DNA of 64,000 nt from Sulfitobacter sp. DSM 110093 (lineage in GTDB: Bacteria; Pseudomonadota; Alphaproteobacteria; Rhodobacterales; Rhodobacteraceae): NCBI RefSeq assembly GCF_022788715.1, contig NZ_CP085167.1, positions 1,113,001-1,177,000 of the forward strand, in the 5' to 3' direction. The stretch's first letter is position 1. Each line of letters begins with the position of its first letter. The notes beneath the pieces are model-generated. The model made no database searches, was not told the DNA's origin, and saw nothing but the letters and a program-made list of their open reading frames with translations. The translations under genes and the position numbers were made by a program. Below are positions 28,889-38,011 of this stretch, piece after piece.

Positions 28889-29344
28889 ATGCTTGATGAT
28901 CTGGATCGCCGTATTTTGCGCTATTGGCAGGCGGAGCCGAGTCTCAGTCCCGGGGAACTGGCGGAGAGGTGCAATATCACCAGCGGCAAAGCGGCACGGC
29001 GGATTGCGCGGCTGGAAGATCAGGGGATCGTGCAAGGCAGCGGGGTGGTGATTGATTGGGCCGCACTTGGTTATGCGTTGGAGGTGTCCTTGCGGGTGAC
29101 ACTGGACAAGACGCAGGCCAATGCCTTCGACATCTTTATGGCCGCGGCGCGGCAGGTGCCTGAGGTGATCGAATTGCAGACCTTTCTGGGGCGTGTCGAT
29201 CTGCGGCTGTCGATCATCGCGCGGGATATGGGGCATTATCAGCAGATTTACCGCAGCCGCATTCTGACCCTGCCACATATCGCCGAGATTGAGGCGCTGA
29301 TGCATGTGGCGCGGATCAAGACGCAGGAGGGACTGCCGTTGTGA
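28889..29344 (+). CDS. Lrp/AsnC-family regulator (first of a tandem pair)
   Basis: A 151-residue regulator with an N-terminal helix-turn-helix (LDDLDRRILRYWQAEPSLSPGELAERCNI region) and a C-terminal ligand-binding RAM domain (VPEVIELQTFLGRVDLRLSI). Lrp proteins respond to amino acids and act as dimers or octamers. The start is the ATG at 28889; a TTG at 28868 is also in frame. It overlaps the next Lrp gene by 4 bp and is divergent from ilvC, which makes branched-chain amino acid control possible but unproven. Confidence 0.87.
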   Translation: MLDDLDRRILRYWQAEPSLSPGELAERCNITSGKAARRIARLEDQGIVQGSGVVIDWAALGYALEVSLRVTLDKTQANAFDIFMAAARQVPEVIELQTFLGRVDLRLSIIARDMGHYQQIYRSRILTLPHIAEIEALMHVARIKTQEGLPL

Positions 29345-29796
29345 TTGAGCTTGATGAGATTGACCGCGCCTTGCTGCGCGCTTTGGCGCGGGATGCCACA
29401 CAGAGTGCGAGCGCTTTGGGGCGGCGGTTGGGTCTGTCGCAGCCTGCGACGTGGCGGCGGATCAGGCGGTTGGAAGAGGGCGGCGCGATTTCGGGTCGGC
29501 GCTTGCGGCTGAATGCCGAGGCGTTGGGTTTTGGCGTGACCGTCTTTCTGGGCATCAAACTGGCCACGCGGGGGCGGGTGAGTTTGGAGGACTTTGAGCG
29601 GGCGGTGAGTGCTATTCCTGAGGTGCAGACGGTGGAGCATGTTTTGGGACTTTTCGACTACCGTCTGCGGGTTGTCGCGCGGGATCTGCCTGACTTCGAG
29701 CGTGTGCTGAGGCGGCGGATCATGACTCTGCCCGGCGCGGGGGAGGTGGAGGCCAATGTGCTTTTGAGCGAGGAGCGTTTGCCAGGGCCGCTTTAG
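29341..29796 (+). CDS. Lrp/AsnC-family regulator (second of a tandem pair)
   Basis: A 151-residue Lrp-type protein with helix-turn-helix (LGRRLGLSQPATWRRIRRLEE, shown here as LGRRLGLSQPATWRRIRRL) and RAM domain (VEHVLGLFDYRLRVVARDL). It is only distantly similar to its neighbour. The start is a GTG that overlaps the preceding stop (GTGA). The pair probably forms a hetero-oligomer or controls adjacent genes: ilvC upstream on the other strand and the aminotransferase 62 bp downstream on the same strand. Confidence 0.85.
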   Translation: MIELDEIDRALLRALARDATQSASALGRRLGLSQPATWRRIRRLEEGGAISGRRLRLNAEALGFGVTVFLGIKLATRGRVSLEDFERAVSAIPEVQTVEHVLGLFDYRLRVVARDLPDFERVLRRRIMTLPGAGEVEANVLLSEERLPGPL

Positions 29797-29858
29797 CCGT
29801 GAATTGCCTTTTGTGGCGGCGGGACATATGCCTTTGATCGAAAGATGGAGGAAGAACG

Positions 29859-30983
29859 ATGGCATTGCTCGACACGGTAGACCCCACGGGGCTTGATGAA
29901 TTCAGCGTGGTCTTTACCGACCGTTCGCTCAACCACATGTCAGCGGAATTTCAGCAGGTCATGCGCGACCTCTCGGGCTGGCTGGGCGAGGTGTACAACG
30001 CCGATGCCGTGGCGCTGGTGCCCGGCGGCGGTACCTATGCGATGGAGGCCGTGGCGCGGCAATTTGCGCGTGGGCAGGACGTGTTGGTGGTGCGCAACGG
30101 GTGGTTTTCCTACCGTTGGAACCAGATCATTGAAAGCGCCGAACTGACCAAGAGTGCCGAGGTGATGAAGGCCCGGATGCAGGGCAACGCCAGCCCCGCG
30201 CCCTTTGCGCCCGCGCCGATTGAAGAGGTCACCGCGGCTATTCGCGCGCAGAAACCGCAGGTCGTGTTTGCGCCACATGTTGAGACCAGTTCGGGCATGA
30301 TCCTGCCGGATGACTACATCAAAGAAATGGCCGCGGCGGCGCATGAGGTGGGTGCGCTGATGGTGCTTGACTGCATCGCCTCGGGCTGTGTCTGGGTGGA
30401 TATGAAGGCGCTTGGTGTCGATGTGCTGATCTCGGCCCCGCAGAAAGGGTGGAGCGCGTCGCCTTCCGCTGGGTTGGTGATGATGTCGGCGCGGGCAGAG
30501 GCGCGGTTGAACGAGACGACGTCGGATAGTTTCGCCATCGACCTGCGCAAGTGGCGCGACATCATGAAAGCCTATGAGGCGGGGGGGCATGCCTATCACG
30601 CGACCATGCCGACGGATGCGCTGCGGCTGTTCCGCGATACGGTGAAAGAGACCCGCGATTATGGGTTTGACCGGTTGAAAGAGGCGCAGTGGCGCTTGGG
30701 TGAAGCGGTGCGGCAGGCATTGGCCGCGCGGGGGGTGACTTCGGTTGCGGCTGACGGGTTTGCCGCGCCGGGCGTGGTGGTCGGCTACACCGCCGATCCG
30801 GATGTGCAAAACGGCAAGGCTTTCGCCGCCAAGGGCATGCAGATTGCTGCCGGGGTGCCGTTGCAGGTGGGAGAGCCGGATGATTTCCGCACCTTCCGTC
30901 TGGGGCTGTTCGGGCTGGATAAGCTTTATGACGTTGACGCGACCGTGGCGCGGCTGACGGCTGTGCTAGACGAAGTTTTGTAA
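29859..30983 (+). CDS. Class V PLP-dependent aminotransferase (alanine/serine-glyoxylate type)
   Basis: A 374-residue fold-type I PLP enzyme of the class V group that includes alanine-glyoxylate and serine-glyoxylate aminotransferases. Motifs: LVPGGGTYAMEAVARQF (cofactor phosphate site), APHVETSSGMILP, MVLDCIASG with the cofactor Asp, and the Schiff-base lysine at about 196 in SAPQKGWSA. GGAGG precedes the ATG. The neighbouring Lrp regulators suggest an amino-acid role; the exact substrate is not clear. In roseobacters, serine-glyoxylate aminotransferase is part of the serine cycle, but no other serine-cycle genes are in this window. Confidence 0.8.
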   Translation: MALLDTVDPTGLDEFSVVFTDRSLNHMSAEFQQVMRDLSGWLGEVYNADAVALVPGGGTYAMEAVARQFARGQDVLVVRNGWFSYRWNQIIESAELTKSAEVMKARMQGNASPAPFAPAPIEEVTAAIRAQKPQVVFAPHVETSSGMILPDDYIKEMAAAAHEVGALMVLDCIASGCVWVDMKALGVDVLISAPQKGWSASPSAGLVMMSARAEARLNETTSDSFAIDLRKWRDIMKAYEAGGHAYHATMPTDALRLFRDTVKETRDYGFDRLKEAQWRLGEAVRQALAARGVTSVAADGFAAPGVVVGYTADPDVQNGKAFAAKGMQIAAGVPLQVGEPDDFRTFRLGLFGLDKLYDVDATVARLTAVLDEVL

Positions 30984-31001
30984 GATCGCCTGCGCCGCGC
31001 G

Positions 31002-32201
31002 TTAGCGGCGCAGGCCCAGCCCCATTTGCATCAGCATCTTGCGCACTTGGGGCAGGGCATAAAGCGCATTGAGCGCCGCCGCCCGCGCGTCGCGGGCCAG
31101 TGGGCTGCTGGCTTGGCTGGCCCGGTTGAGCAGGTCAATGCCCCGCACGCGGAGGCTGATGTCAGCGTGGCGGGCCTTGTGGTAGGCCTCTAGCATGTCG
31201 GCATCGCCAAGCTTTTCAGGCGATTTGCGGGCAAGATCCAACAACGTCGTCAGATCAGTTAGCGACATGTTCAACCCCTGCGCGCCGATGGGGGGCAGCA
31301 CATGGGCCGCCTCAGCCACAAGTGCCAGACGTTCGCCGGAGAGGCGCTTGGCCTCTTGGCTGATGATCGGCCAGAGCGCGCGGGGGCTGGCGAGGGTGAG
31401 CGGCCCGAAAAGATTGGCCGAGCGTGCCGTTGCCTCGGCCTCAAATGCGGCGGTATCCAGCGTTGCGCGGGCTTGGGTCGCGGGGCCGTCGTCCATCCAG
31501 ACCACGGCAGAGCAGGGCATGCCATCGCGGTCGGGCAGGGGGACGAGGGTGAAGGGGCCGCCGGAGCGGTGCACTTCGGTCGAAACGTTCTCATGCGGGA
31601 TGGGGTGTGTCACGCAAAAGGCCAGCGCCTTTTGGCCGTAGCGGCGAGTGGTGACCTCGATCCCGGCGGCATCGCGCATTGGGCTGTTGCGCCCATCGGC
31701 GGCGATCACCAGTCGCGTTTTGATGCGGCTGCCGTCGCTGAGACCGACACGGGCCTCGGAGCTGCGGGTGAAGAGCGTCGTTGTGCCGGTACCGGGGCGG
31801 AAATCGACGTTGGGCAGCTCGTTTAGGCGGGTGAGCAGCTCACGGCGCAGCAGCCAGTTGGGGAAGTTCCAGCCGAAGGGGGCATCAGAGATATCGGCGG
31901 CATCGAACTCGCGGGTGACGCGGGGGCTGGGGTCTTCGCCGCCCGCATCGACGATCCGCATGATCTGCAGAGGGGCGGCATGGGGGGCGAGGCGATCCCA
32001 GAGGCCGGCGTCTTCCAGCAGCAAACGCGCCGGTTGCAGCAGCGCGGTGGAGCGCATGTCGGCGCCCTCGGTCGCGCCGTCGGTAACGGGCGGTGTGGGA
32101 TCGACGCAGATCACATCGAAACTTGCCGCACCAAAAGCGGCCGCGGCAGTCAATCCGGCGATGCCGCCACCGGAAATTAGGATATCGCAATCAAAGGTCA
32201 T
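31002..32201 (-). CDS. UbiH/UbiF/COQ6-type FAD hydroxylase
   Basis: A 399-residue flavoprotein monooxygenase of the ubiquinone-hydroxylase family. It has the N-terminal FAD motif ILISGGGIAGLTAAAAFG, the DG motif VIAADGRNSPMRDAAG, and a C-terminal EAAHVLPPIGAQGLNMSL that corresponds to the second FAD-binding site. It should hydroxylate a ring position during ubiquinone synthesis; the position cannot be assigned because alphaproteobacterial members (for example UbiL) vary in regiospecificity. The ATG overlaps the stop of the upstream HAD gene by 1 bp, so the two are coupled. Confidence 0.85.
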   Translation of the reverse strand: MTFDCDILISGGGIAGLTAAAAFGAASFDVICVDPTPPVTDGATEGADMRSTALLQPARLLLEDAGLWDRLAPHAAPLQIMRIVDAGGEDPSPRVTREFDAADISDAPFGWNFPNWLLRRELLTRLNELPNVDFRPGTGTTTLFTRSSEARVGLSDGSRIKTRLVIAADGRNSPMRDAAGIEVTTRRYGQKALAFCVTHPIPHENVSTEVHRSGGPFTLVPLPDRDGMPCSAVVWMDDGPATQARATLDTAAFEAEATARSANLFGPLTLASPRALWPIISQEAKRLSGERLALVAEAAHVLPPIGAQGLNMSLTDLTTLLDLARKSPEKLGDADMLEAYHKARHADISLRVRGIDLLNRASQASSPLARDARAAALNALYALPQVRKMLMQMGLGLRR

Positions 32202-32848
32202 CAGCCCGCCACCCGTGTCAGGAATTCGCAAAGGTCTTGCGTATGGTAGTGGATGTGATCGCCTTCGCCACGTGTGGGCGCCACATGCACCGTGCGCATC
32301 CCCAACGCATGTGGGGCCGCAAGGTTGCGCGGGTCATCCTCAAACATTGCGGCGGCAGCGGTTTGGAAGCCGTCGATGGCAAAGACTTTATCATAGGCCG
32401 CGGCTTCGGGTTTGGGCAGGAAATCAGCGTGTTCGACGCCGTAGACCGCATCGAATAGACCGGTGAGCCCGCGCGCCTCCAGCACCCGCTCGGCGTAGGG
32501 AGCGCAGCCATTGGTGTAGACGATGCGCCGCCCCGGCAGAACGCGGATCGCTTGGGCCAGCAGCGGGTCGGGGGTCAGCCGGTCCATCGGGATGTCATGC
32601 ACATCCGTCAGGTAGGGGCCGGGATCGACGCCGTGTTCGCGCATCAGCCCCGCCAGCGTGGTGCCATAGGTCTGCCAATAGTGCTGGCGCAGGTGGTTGG
32701 CCTCGGCCCGATTCACCTTGATGGCGCGCATCACCCAATCGACCATACGCGCTTCGATTAGATCAAAAAGCCGCGCCTCGGGGGGGTATAGCGTCTGATC
32801 AAGGTCGAAGACCCAAGTGGTGACATGAGAGAAATCATCGCGCGGCAT
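32201..32848 (-). CDS. HAD-family pyrimidine 5'-nucleotidase-like phosphatase
   Basis: A 215-residue haloacid dehalogenase-type phosphatase. The catalytic motif I is FDLDQTLYPPEARLF, motif II is IVYTNGC, and motif III is KPEAAAYDKV with the FEDDPRNL acidic motif IV. This pattern (LDxTLYP) marks the SDT1/pyrimidine 5'-nucleotidase group, which dephosphorylates nucleoside monophosphates; the true substrate is not certain. The frame is open to 32929, but MPRDDFSHVTTWVFD from 32848 gives the family N terminus. It is translated just before the UbiH-type gene. Confidence 0.85.
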   Translation of the reverse strand: MPRDDFSHVTTWVFDLDQTLYPPEARLFDLIEARMVDWVMRAIKVNRAEANHLRQHYWQTYGTTLAGLMREHGVDPGPYLTDVHDIPMDRLTPDPLLAQAIRVLPGRRIVYTNGCAPYAERVLEARGLTGLFDAVYGVEHADFLPKPEAAAYDKVFAIDGFQTAAAAMFEDDPRNLAAPHALGMRTVHVAPTRGEGDHIHYHTQDLCEFLTRVAG

Positions 32849-32949
32849 GGCGCAGAGGTAGGCCGAGACGGGCAGCCGCGCAAGCCCTCCCGGGTTGCGC
32901 ATATGGTCGCGGTGGGTAAGGTGGCGCAACTTTCAAGGACTTGTACCCA

Positions 32950-33603
32950 ATGCCCGACGCCAAAACCGGCCCGACCGACGCCTATTCGATGATACTAGAG
33001 GCCATCGACATCGGCACCTATCGCCCCGGTGACCGGTTGGTTGAGAGTGAGCTGGCCGACCGGTTTGGCGTATCGCGCACGCCCATTCGGGAGGCATTGC
33101 AACGACTTGAGACGCAATCGCTGCTGGTGCGTGATGGGCGCAGCTTGATCGTTGCCTCGCTGGATCACAACCAAATGGCCGAGCTTTACGTCGTGCGCGG
33201 CGAATTGGAAGGGCTGGCGGCACGGTTGGCCGCACGCCATGCCACAGCCGAGGAGGTGCGCGTGTTGCGCGAGATGGTGGACGCCGACAACACGCTCGCG
33301 GGCAACCCCAATGCGTTGGCGCGGGCAAATAAGCGGTTTCATAAGCAAATTCATCTCGCCTCCCATAACCGCTATCTGGTGCAGCAGCTTGATCTTGTGC
33401 ATCGCTCGATGGCGCTTATGGCGACATCTTCGCTGGCGGTAGAAGGCCGGGGCGAGATTGCCCAAGTGGAGCATGACCGTATCGTGCAGATGATCGAGGC
33501 GCGCGACGAAGATGGGGCAGATGAAGCATTGCGCACCCATATTTCCGTTGCTTTCATGACCCGATTGAAGCAGGAAGCGGCCCGGCGCGAGGATGAGTTT
33601 TAG
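32950..33603 (+). CDS. GntR-family regulator, FadR/FCD subgroup
   Basis: A 217-residue regulator with an N-terminal winged helix (GDRLVESELADRFGVSRTPI) and a C-terminal FCD all-helical ligand-binding domain (Asp and His metal-binding candidates, for example FHKQIHLASHN and QVEHDRIV). Members respond to organic acids or acyl compounds. The target is unknown. AAGGA precedes the ATG at 32950. The last 50 bp overlap the 3' end of the convergent glycosyltransferase gene. Confidence 0.88.
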   Translation: MPDAKTGPTDAYSMILEAIDIGTYRPGDRLVESELADRFGVSRTPIREALQRLETQSLLVRDGRSLIVASLDHNQMAELYVVRGELEGLAARLAARHATAEEVRVLREMVDADNTLAGNPNALARANKRFHKQIHLASHNRYLVQQLDLVHRSMALMATSSLAVEGRGEIAQVEHDRIVQMIEARDEDGADEALRTHISVAFMTRLKQEAARREDEF

Positions 33604-35491
33604 GCTTGCGTTGCTCGCCCAGGGGAAGGGCATGGCCATGGGCGGTTTTGTCCCAATAATGCGGGCTGCGGTTCAGTTCATAAAGCGCCTTGGCCGCGGC
33701 GATCGCCCCTAATGTGAAATAGAGCGGCAGGGTGATGACCCATGGCAGCAGATGCCGGTAGCCGTTTTTTGATACTGCAATTGCCGAAGCGCAAAGGTTC
33801 AGCATTTCCGACAGGATAAAAAGCGTGAAGATCGCGGTCATGAGTGGCGGAGACAGAAAGTCTGTGACCGGATGATATAGCCCAAAATAACTAAGCCAGA
33901 GCGACCAAAGAAGTGGGGCGAGAACGAATTGCGAAAACGTGGCAAGGAAAGTCGCCTGCACGCCTAAGAACCTTATCAGCCCAAGGTCGTTCAGCAAGGT
34001 CCGTGGCCTGCGCATATGGACACACCATGTAAGCAGATACCCTTTAAGCCAGCGCGAGCGTTGTCGCACCCATGGCCAAGGACGGCAGTTCGCCTCTTCA
34101 AAGGTGACGGTGGGCAAAAGTTCGGTGGCGTAGCCATGCCGCGCCAGCCGCAGGCCCAAATCAGCATCCTCAGTCACGTTATGTGCGTCCCACGCGCCAA
34201 GACGTTCGAGGATATCACGGCGGAAAAACAGGGTCGTTCCACCCAAAGGGACAACCAACCCCAGCCGGGCGATGCCGGGCAGGATCACGCGCCACCATGT
34301 GGCGTATTCGATGGTAAAACAACGTGCCATCCAGTTGCTGCGACTGTTGTAGAAATCCAAAACCCCTTGTAAACAAGCGATATTTTTCGGTGCATTTTGA
34401 AAGCGGGTGACGACTTGTTCGATCTGGTCTGGCTCTGGCGCGTCTTCGGCATCCCAGACCCCGATGATACTGCCCCGGCAAAAATCTAGCGCATAATTCA
34501 GCGCGCGGGGCTTGGTCTTTAACACCCCGGTATCGGGCACTTCGATCACGGTGATCCACGGGGGAAGAGAGGTGCGTTCAATCGTATTTCGGGTGATCTT
34601 GTCGCTCGCCTCAAGAACCAAAACCACTTCTAAAAGAGACTTTGGATAGGTAAGTCGGGAAAGCCGCGCGATAAGCGCCTGCGCGATCTCTTTCTCGCGC
34701 AGAAGCGGCACTAAGACAGAGACGCGTGGCAGACGAAATCCCTTTAGGTCTCGGAGGTTGGGCTGGGCAGGGGGCGGGCGCGGGTGATTTAGCGCCCCCC
34801 ACAGTGCCGCTGCTTTTAATGCGCTGGTCATCAACAGTGTGATCGCCCCCCAGAGAAGCGCCATTGCCAAGACCGCTGAGGGAAAGAGCAAAAGCAAGGC
34901 GGCCGCGGTCAGCCACAGGGCTGCCGTTGCAGATTGCCGGATCCTGCCGTGTGTGCCCCAGTCTCGACAGCTTTCTAAGGCAGGCACGCGCGTCGCAGCT
35001 TGATGCGCCAGTTCCGCCGCGTAGAGCTTGCCGATTTGGGCCTGTACATGCTGCGGATCGGCAACGACCAGCATCAGGTTTTCGCCCCTTTCGCCCAAAG
35101 CATTGCAAAGCTGCGCAAAATCGCCCGGTCGTCCGGTCGCCACCAAAAGCCGGTCGCCCAGTTCCAGCCAAGGAACCGCGCCAAATTTCAGGCAAAGCGT
35201 GACGGGTATCTGCTTAGAGAGGCGCGGGTCAGAGGGGCTGCGAATCAGGTCGACAGGCTGCGCCCCATACTGTCGGGCGAGGGCCTTGACGATATCTTCG
35301 GGGGAAACCAACCCTTCGGCGGCCAGAACCTCGCCCAAAGGCGCATCAATCCGGCGTTGCAGCGCAAGCCCATGTAGCAGATCATCAGGCCCAATGGCGC
35401 CTGCCGCGATTAGGTATTGGCCCAACCGCATCCGTTGGGCGGGTGCGGTGGCCACACGCGGTGCCGAAAGTTTTAGGCGAAGGTTGCTCAT
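33554..35491 (-). CDS. MshEN-GT2 fusion: c-di-GMP-responsive glycosyltransferase
   Basis: A 645-residue protein. Residues 22-74 fit the tandem MshEN c-di-GMP-binding pattern: RLGQYLIAAGAIGPDD with Q45, then LGEVLAAEGLVSPEDI with Q74. After a transmembrane hairpin (about 188-225) comes a processive-type family 2 glycosyltransferase domain (about 250-500) with DAEDAPEPD, TEDADLGLR and the RSRWLKG (QxxRW-like) motif, then four or so C-terminal helices. The layout resembles XagB/BcsA-like synthases of extracellular polysaccharide. The sugar product is unknown. No partner exopolysaccharide genes are beside it. The 3' end overlaps the gntR gene by 50 bp. Confidence 0.85.
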   Translation of the reverse strand: MSNLRLKLSAPRVATAPAQRMRLGQYLIAAGAIGPDDLLHGLALQRRIDAPLGEVLAAEGLVSPEDIVKALARQYGAQPVDLIRSPSDPRLSKQIPVTLCLKFGAVPWLELGDRLLVATGRPGDFAQLCNALGERGENLMLVVADPQHVQAQIGKLYAAELAHQAATRVPALESCRDWGTHGRIRQSATAALWLTAAALLLLFPSAVLAMALLWGAITLLMTSALKAAALWGALNHPRPPPAQPNLRDLKGFRLPRVSVLVPLLREKEIAQALIARLSRLTYPKSLLEVVLVLEASDKITRNTIERTSLPPWITVIEVPDTGVLKTKPRALNYALDFCRGSIIGVWDAEDAPEPDQIEQVVTRFQNAPKNIACLQGVLDFYNSRSNWMARCFTIEYATWWRVILPGIARLGLVVPLGGTTLFFRRDILERLGAWDAHNVTEDADLGLRLARHGYATELLPTVTFEEANCRPWPWVRQRSRWLKGYLLTWCVHMRRPRTLLNDLGLIRFLGVQATFLATFSQFVLAPLLWSLWLSYFGLYHPVTDFLSPPLMTAIFTLFILSEMLNLCASAIAVSKNGYRHLLPWVITLPLYFTLGAIAAAKALYELNRSPHYWDKTAHGHALPLGEQRKPKTHPRAGPLPASIGS

Positions 35492-35583
35492 TCCGTGCCC
35501 CGAAGAGGTTCGAAATGAGACTGGCAGGCGACCGTTAAGCGAGAGTTAACAGTCGCCTACGCAATCAATACATGTGCCGAAAT

Positions 35584-36744
35584 TTAGGCGTTGCGCGCGG
35601 CCATGGCTTCGCTGAAACGCTCAAACAGGTAATAGCTGTCTTGCGGGCCGGGGCTGGCTTCGGGGTGGTGCTGCACCGACCAAACCGGACGTCCATCAAG
35701 GCGAATGCCACAGTTGGACCCGTCAAACAGGGACACATGCGTCTCACGCACACCCTCTGGCAGGGATTGACCGTCAACCGCAAAGCCGTGATTCATCGAG
35801 GTAATCTCAACCTTGCCGGTATCGTTGTCCTTGACCGGGTGGTTCGCGCCGTGGTGACCGTGGCTCATTTTGACGGTCTTGGCGCCGAGCGCCAGCGCCA
35901 GCATCTGATGGCCAAGGCAAATGCCAAAGACCGGCAGATCGGTCTTGTTCAGAACGTCCTTGATCATCGGCACCGCATAGACACCGGTGGCCGCCGGATC
36001 GCCGGGGCCATTGGTCAAAAAGACACCATCGGGCTTGTGGGCCATGATATCGTCATAGGTCGCGGTTGCAGGCAGCACGGTCACGTCACAGTCAGCCGAG
36101 GCAAGACAGCGCAAGATATTGCGTTTCGCGCCGTAATCTACGGCCACCACTTTGTGCTTCGCTTCGGACTGGGGCGCGTAGCCATCGGGCCATGCCCAAC
36201 GCATCTCGTTCCAGCGGTAAGTCTGGGCACAGGTAACATCTTTGGCCAGATCCATCCCTTCGAGCCCGGCAAATTCGCGGGCGGCGGCAACCAGTGCTTC
36301 GATATCGAAATTGCCATCGGGATCATGCGCAAGGGCGGCATGGGGCGCGCCCTGCTGACGGATCGCACGGGTCAGGCGGCGGGTGTCGATACCGCCGATG
36401 GCGATACGGCCACGCGCGGCCAGCCAATCTGACAGCGGCTGAATGTTGCGCCAACTGCTGGGCGTGGTGGGCATCCATTTGACGACCATACCAGCCGCGA
36501 CCGGATCGCCGGTTTCGTCATCTTCGGGGTTGGTGCCGACGTTGCCGATATGCGGGAAAGTGAAGGTCACGATCTGGCCCGCATATGAGGGGTCGGTCAT
36601 GATCTCTTGGTAGCCGGTCATTGCGGTGTTGAAGCACAACTCCGCCACGGTTTGGCCAGTGGCGCCAAATCCCATGCCGTAGAAAATCGATCCATCCGCA
36701 AGAGCAAGGCAGGCGGTTGGGCGGGGGCGAGCAGGCGCGGACAT
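35584..36744 (-). CDS. carA: Carbamoyl-phosphate synthase small subunit
   Basis: A 386-residue glutaminase subunit that supplies ammonia to CarB for carbamoyl phosphate, feeding arginine and pyrimidine synthesis. The N-terminal domain has SIFYGMGFGATGQTVAELCF and MTGYQEIMTDPSYAGQIV; the class I glutamine amidotransferase domain has FLTNGPGDPAAT, the nucleophile Cys in GICLGHQM, and the His-Glu pair in VQHHPEASPGP. carB is not in the window. The 195-bp gap to yqeY on the other side is GC-rich and may hold a leader, but I see no clear PyrR or attenuator site. Confidence 0.96.
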   Translation of the reverse strand: MSAPARPRPTACLALADGSIFYGMGFGATGQTVAELCFNTAMTGYQEIMTDPSYAGQIVTFTFPHIGNVGTNPEDDETGDPVAAGMVVKWMPTTPSSWRNIQPLSDWLAARGRIAIGGIDTRRLTRAIRQQGAPHAALAHDPDGNFDIEALVAAAREFAGLEGMDLAKDVTCAQTYRWNEMRWAWPDGYAPQSEAKHKVVAVDYGAKRNILRCLASADCDVTVLPATATYDDIMAHKPDGVFLTNGPGDPAATGVYAVPMIKDVLNKTDLPVFGICLGHQMLALALGAKTVKMSHGHHGANHPVKDNDTGKVEITSMNHGFAVDGQSLPEGVRETHVSLFDGSNCGIRLDGRPVWSVQHHPEASPGPQDSYYLFERFSEAMAARNA

Positions 36745-36939
36745 GGGGCAGTCTCCGGGCTGAAAGGGTGCGGGTAAACGGGTGGCAACCTAGTCCCGCG
36801 CGGGCGCGGGGTCAATAGGGTAAGAGAAATGAGATATCGTTGAAAAACAGGTAGTTACCAATCGTCACCCCCCATTGCTCCGCCCGAACAGAGCAGGTAA
36901 GCTGCGACCCTTGGATTAAGCGAAACACAGGAAACCACC

Positions 36940-37398
36940 ATGTCATTGCGGATGCGCATCTCGGATGCTTTGAAACAGGCCATGAAAGACAAGGCGGCGG
37001 ACAGGCTTTCGACGCTGCGGCTTATCAATGCTGCGATCAAGGACAAAGATATCGCCGCCCGGGCCACGGGTAAGGACGACGGGGTGTCGGATGCCGAAGT
37101 GCTGGGTATCCTCAGCAAGATGGCGAAACAGCGTCAGGAATCGGCGCGCGCCTATGAAGAGGGCGGTCGTTTGGACCTTGCAGAGCGTGAGCGCGAAGAG
37201 GTCGAAGTGATCGAAGAGTTCCTGCCGCGTCAACTGACCGTGCCGGAAGCCGCCGCCGCCGTGGACGCCGCCATCAAAGAGATCGGCGCGACCTCGATCC
37301 GCGACATGGGCAAGGTCATGGGGCTTTTGAAAGAGCGCTATACGGGGCAGATGGATTTCGGTGCCGTTGGGCCGGTCATCAAGGAACGGCTGAGCTAA
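36940..37398 (+). CDS. GatB/YqeY-domain protein
   Basis: A 152-residue protein of the YqeY family, related to the tail domain of GatB in the glutamyl-tRNA amidotransferase. It reads LRMRISDALKQAMKDKAADR, with LRLINAAIKD and later VEVIEEFLPRQL and IRDMGKVMGLLKERY, all typical. The domain may bind tRNA; the cellular role is unknown. It is often next to carA, as here, in divergent orientation. Confidence 0.9.
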   Translation: MSLRMRISDALKQAMKDKAADRLSTLRLINAAIKDKDIAARATGKDDGVSDAEVLGILSKMAKQRQESARAYEEGGRLDLAEREREEVEVIEEFLPRQLTVPEAAAAVDAAIKEIGATSIRDMGKVMGLLKERYTGQMDFGAVGPVIKERLS

Positions 37399-37451
37399 AC
37401 TACTTATCTAGCTGTCACAATGAAGGGGCTGGGCCGTTGGGTCTGGCCCTT

Positions 37452-37934
37452 TTAGGTTTGCAGGTGGCGCGATAAGTCTTTGAATAGTGCGATCCGTTCT
37501 TCTTCGCTGAGGAATGCGCCGATCTCTACCTCGCGGCCTTCGCCGCGCAGGGTGACATAATGCGGCACCGGGCCGTCATCTTGGTATTTCTTCACGCGGG
37601 TCCAATAGCGGTTGCAGGTCCAATCCTTCACCTCGCCCTTGGCCGTTCTATGCACCAGCCGCGCGGTTGTGTCGTCGAGTGTCAGAACCTCTTCGATCTG
37701 GCGGGCGTGGTGGTTGTGCTGCAAAGCCCAGTAAAGCGCGCCCAAGGCGATCAACACAAAAGGCAGCAATCCCCACAGCAAGGCGGTGCCAAGCATGGCA
37801 AACAAAGGGATCATCGCGAGTGTAAACGTCGCCAGCATAAACGCAGCAAAGCCGCGTGCGGGCAGAGATTGATGCGGCCAGAGGCGCATCATTTGCGGGT
37901 CGGCGCGGGGCGGGGTTGTCCATTCGTAGGGCAT
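37452..37934 (-). CDS. DUF2244 membrane protein
   Basis: A 160-residue protein of the DUF2244 family with two close transmembrane helices (LPARGFAAFMLATFTLAMI and LLPFVLIALGALYWAL) and a small cytoplasmic or periplasmic domain ending VEIGAFLSEEERIALFKDL. DUF2244 proteins are often next to cytochrome-related genes but this one is not. No function is known. The start is ATG 37934; a GTG at 37952 is possible. Confidence 0.8.
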   Translation of the reverse strand: MPYEWTTPPRADPQMMRLWPHQSLPARGFAAFMLATFTLAMIPLFAMLGTALLWGLLPFVLIALGALYWALQHNHHARQIEEVLTLDDTTARLVHRTAKGEVKDWTCNRYWTRVKKYQDDGPVPHYVTLRGEGREVEIGAFLSEEERIALFKDLSRHLQT

Positions 37935-38011
37935 GGCGTTGCTCAGGCTCACTTGGACATCAAGATAGCCAAGACTGGCGCGATGGCAATGCGGCGCGGG
38001 GACGCGGGCGC

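Noticed and set aside
28889..29796. Siroheme decarboxylase (AhbA/AhbB or NirDLGH) pair instead of Lrp regulators
   Set aside because: Tandem AsnC-like genes can be these enzymes, but there are no heme d1 or denitrification genes nearby and the RAM-domain segments read as ordinary Lrp.
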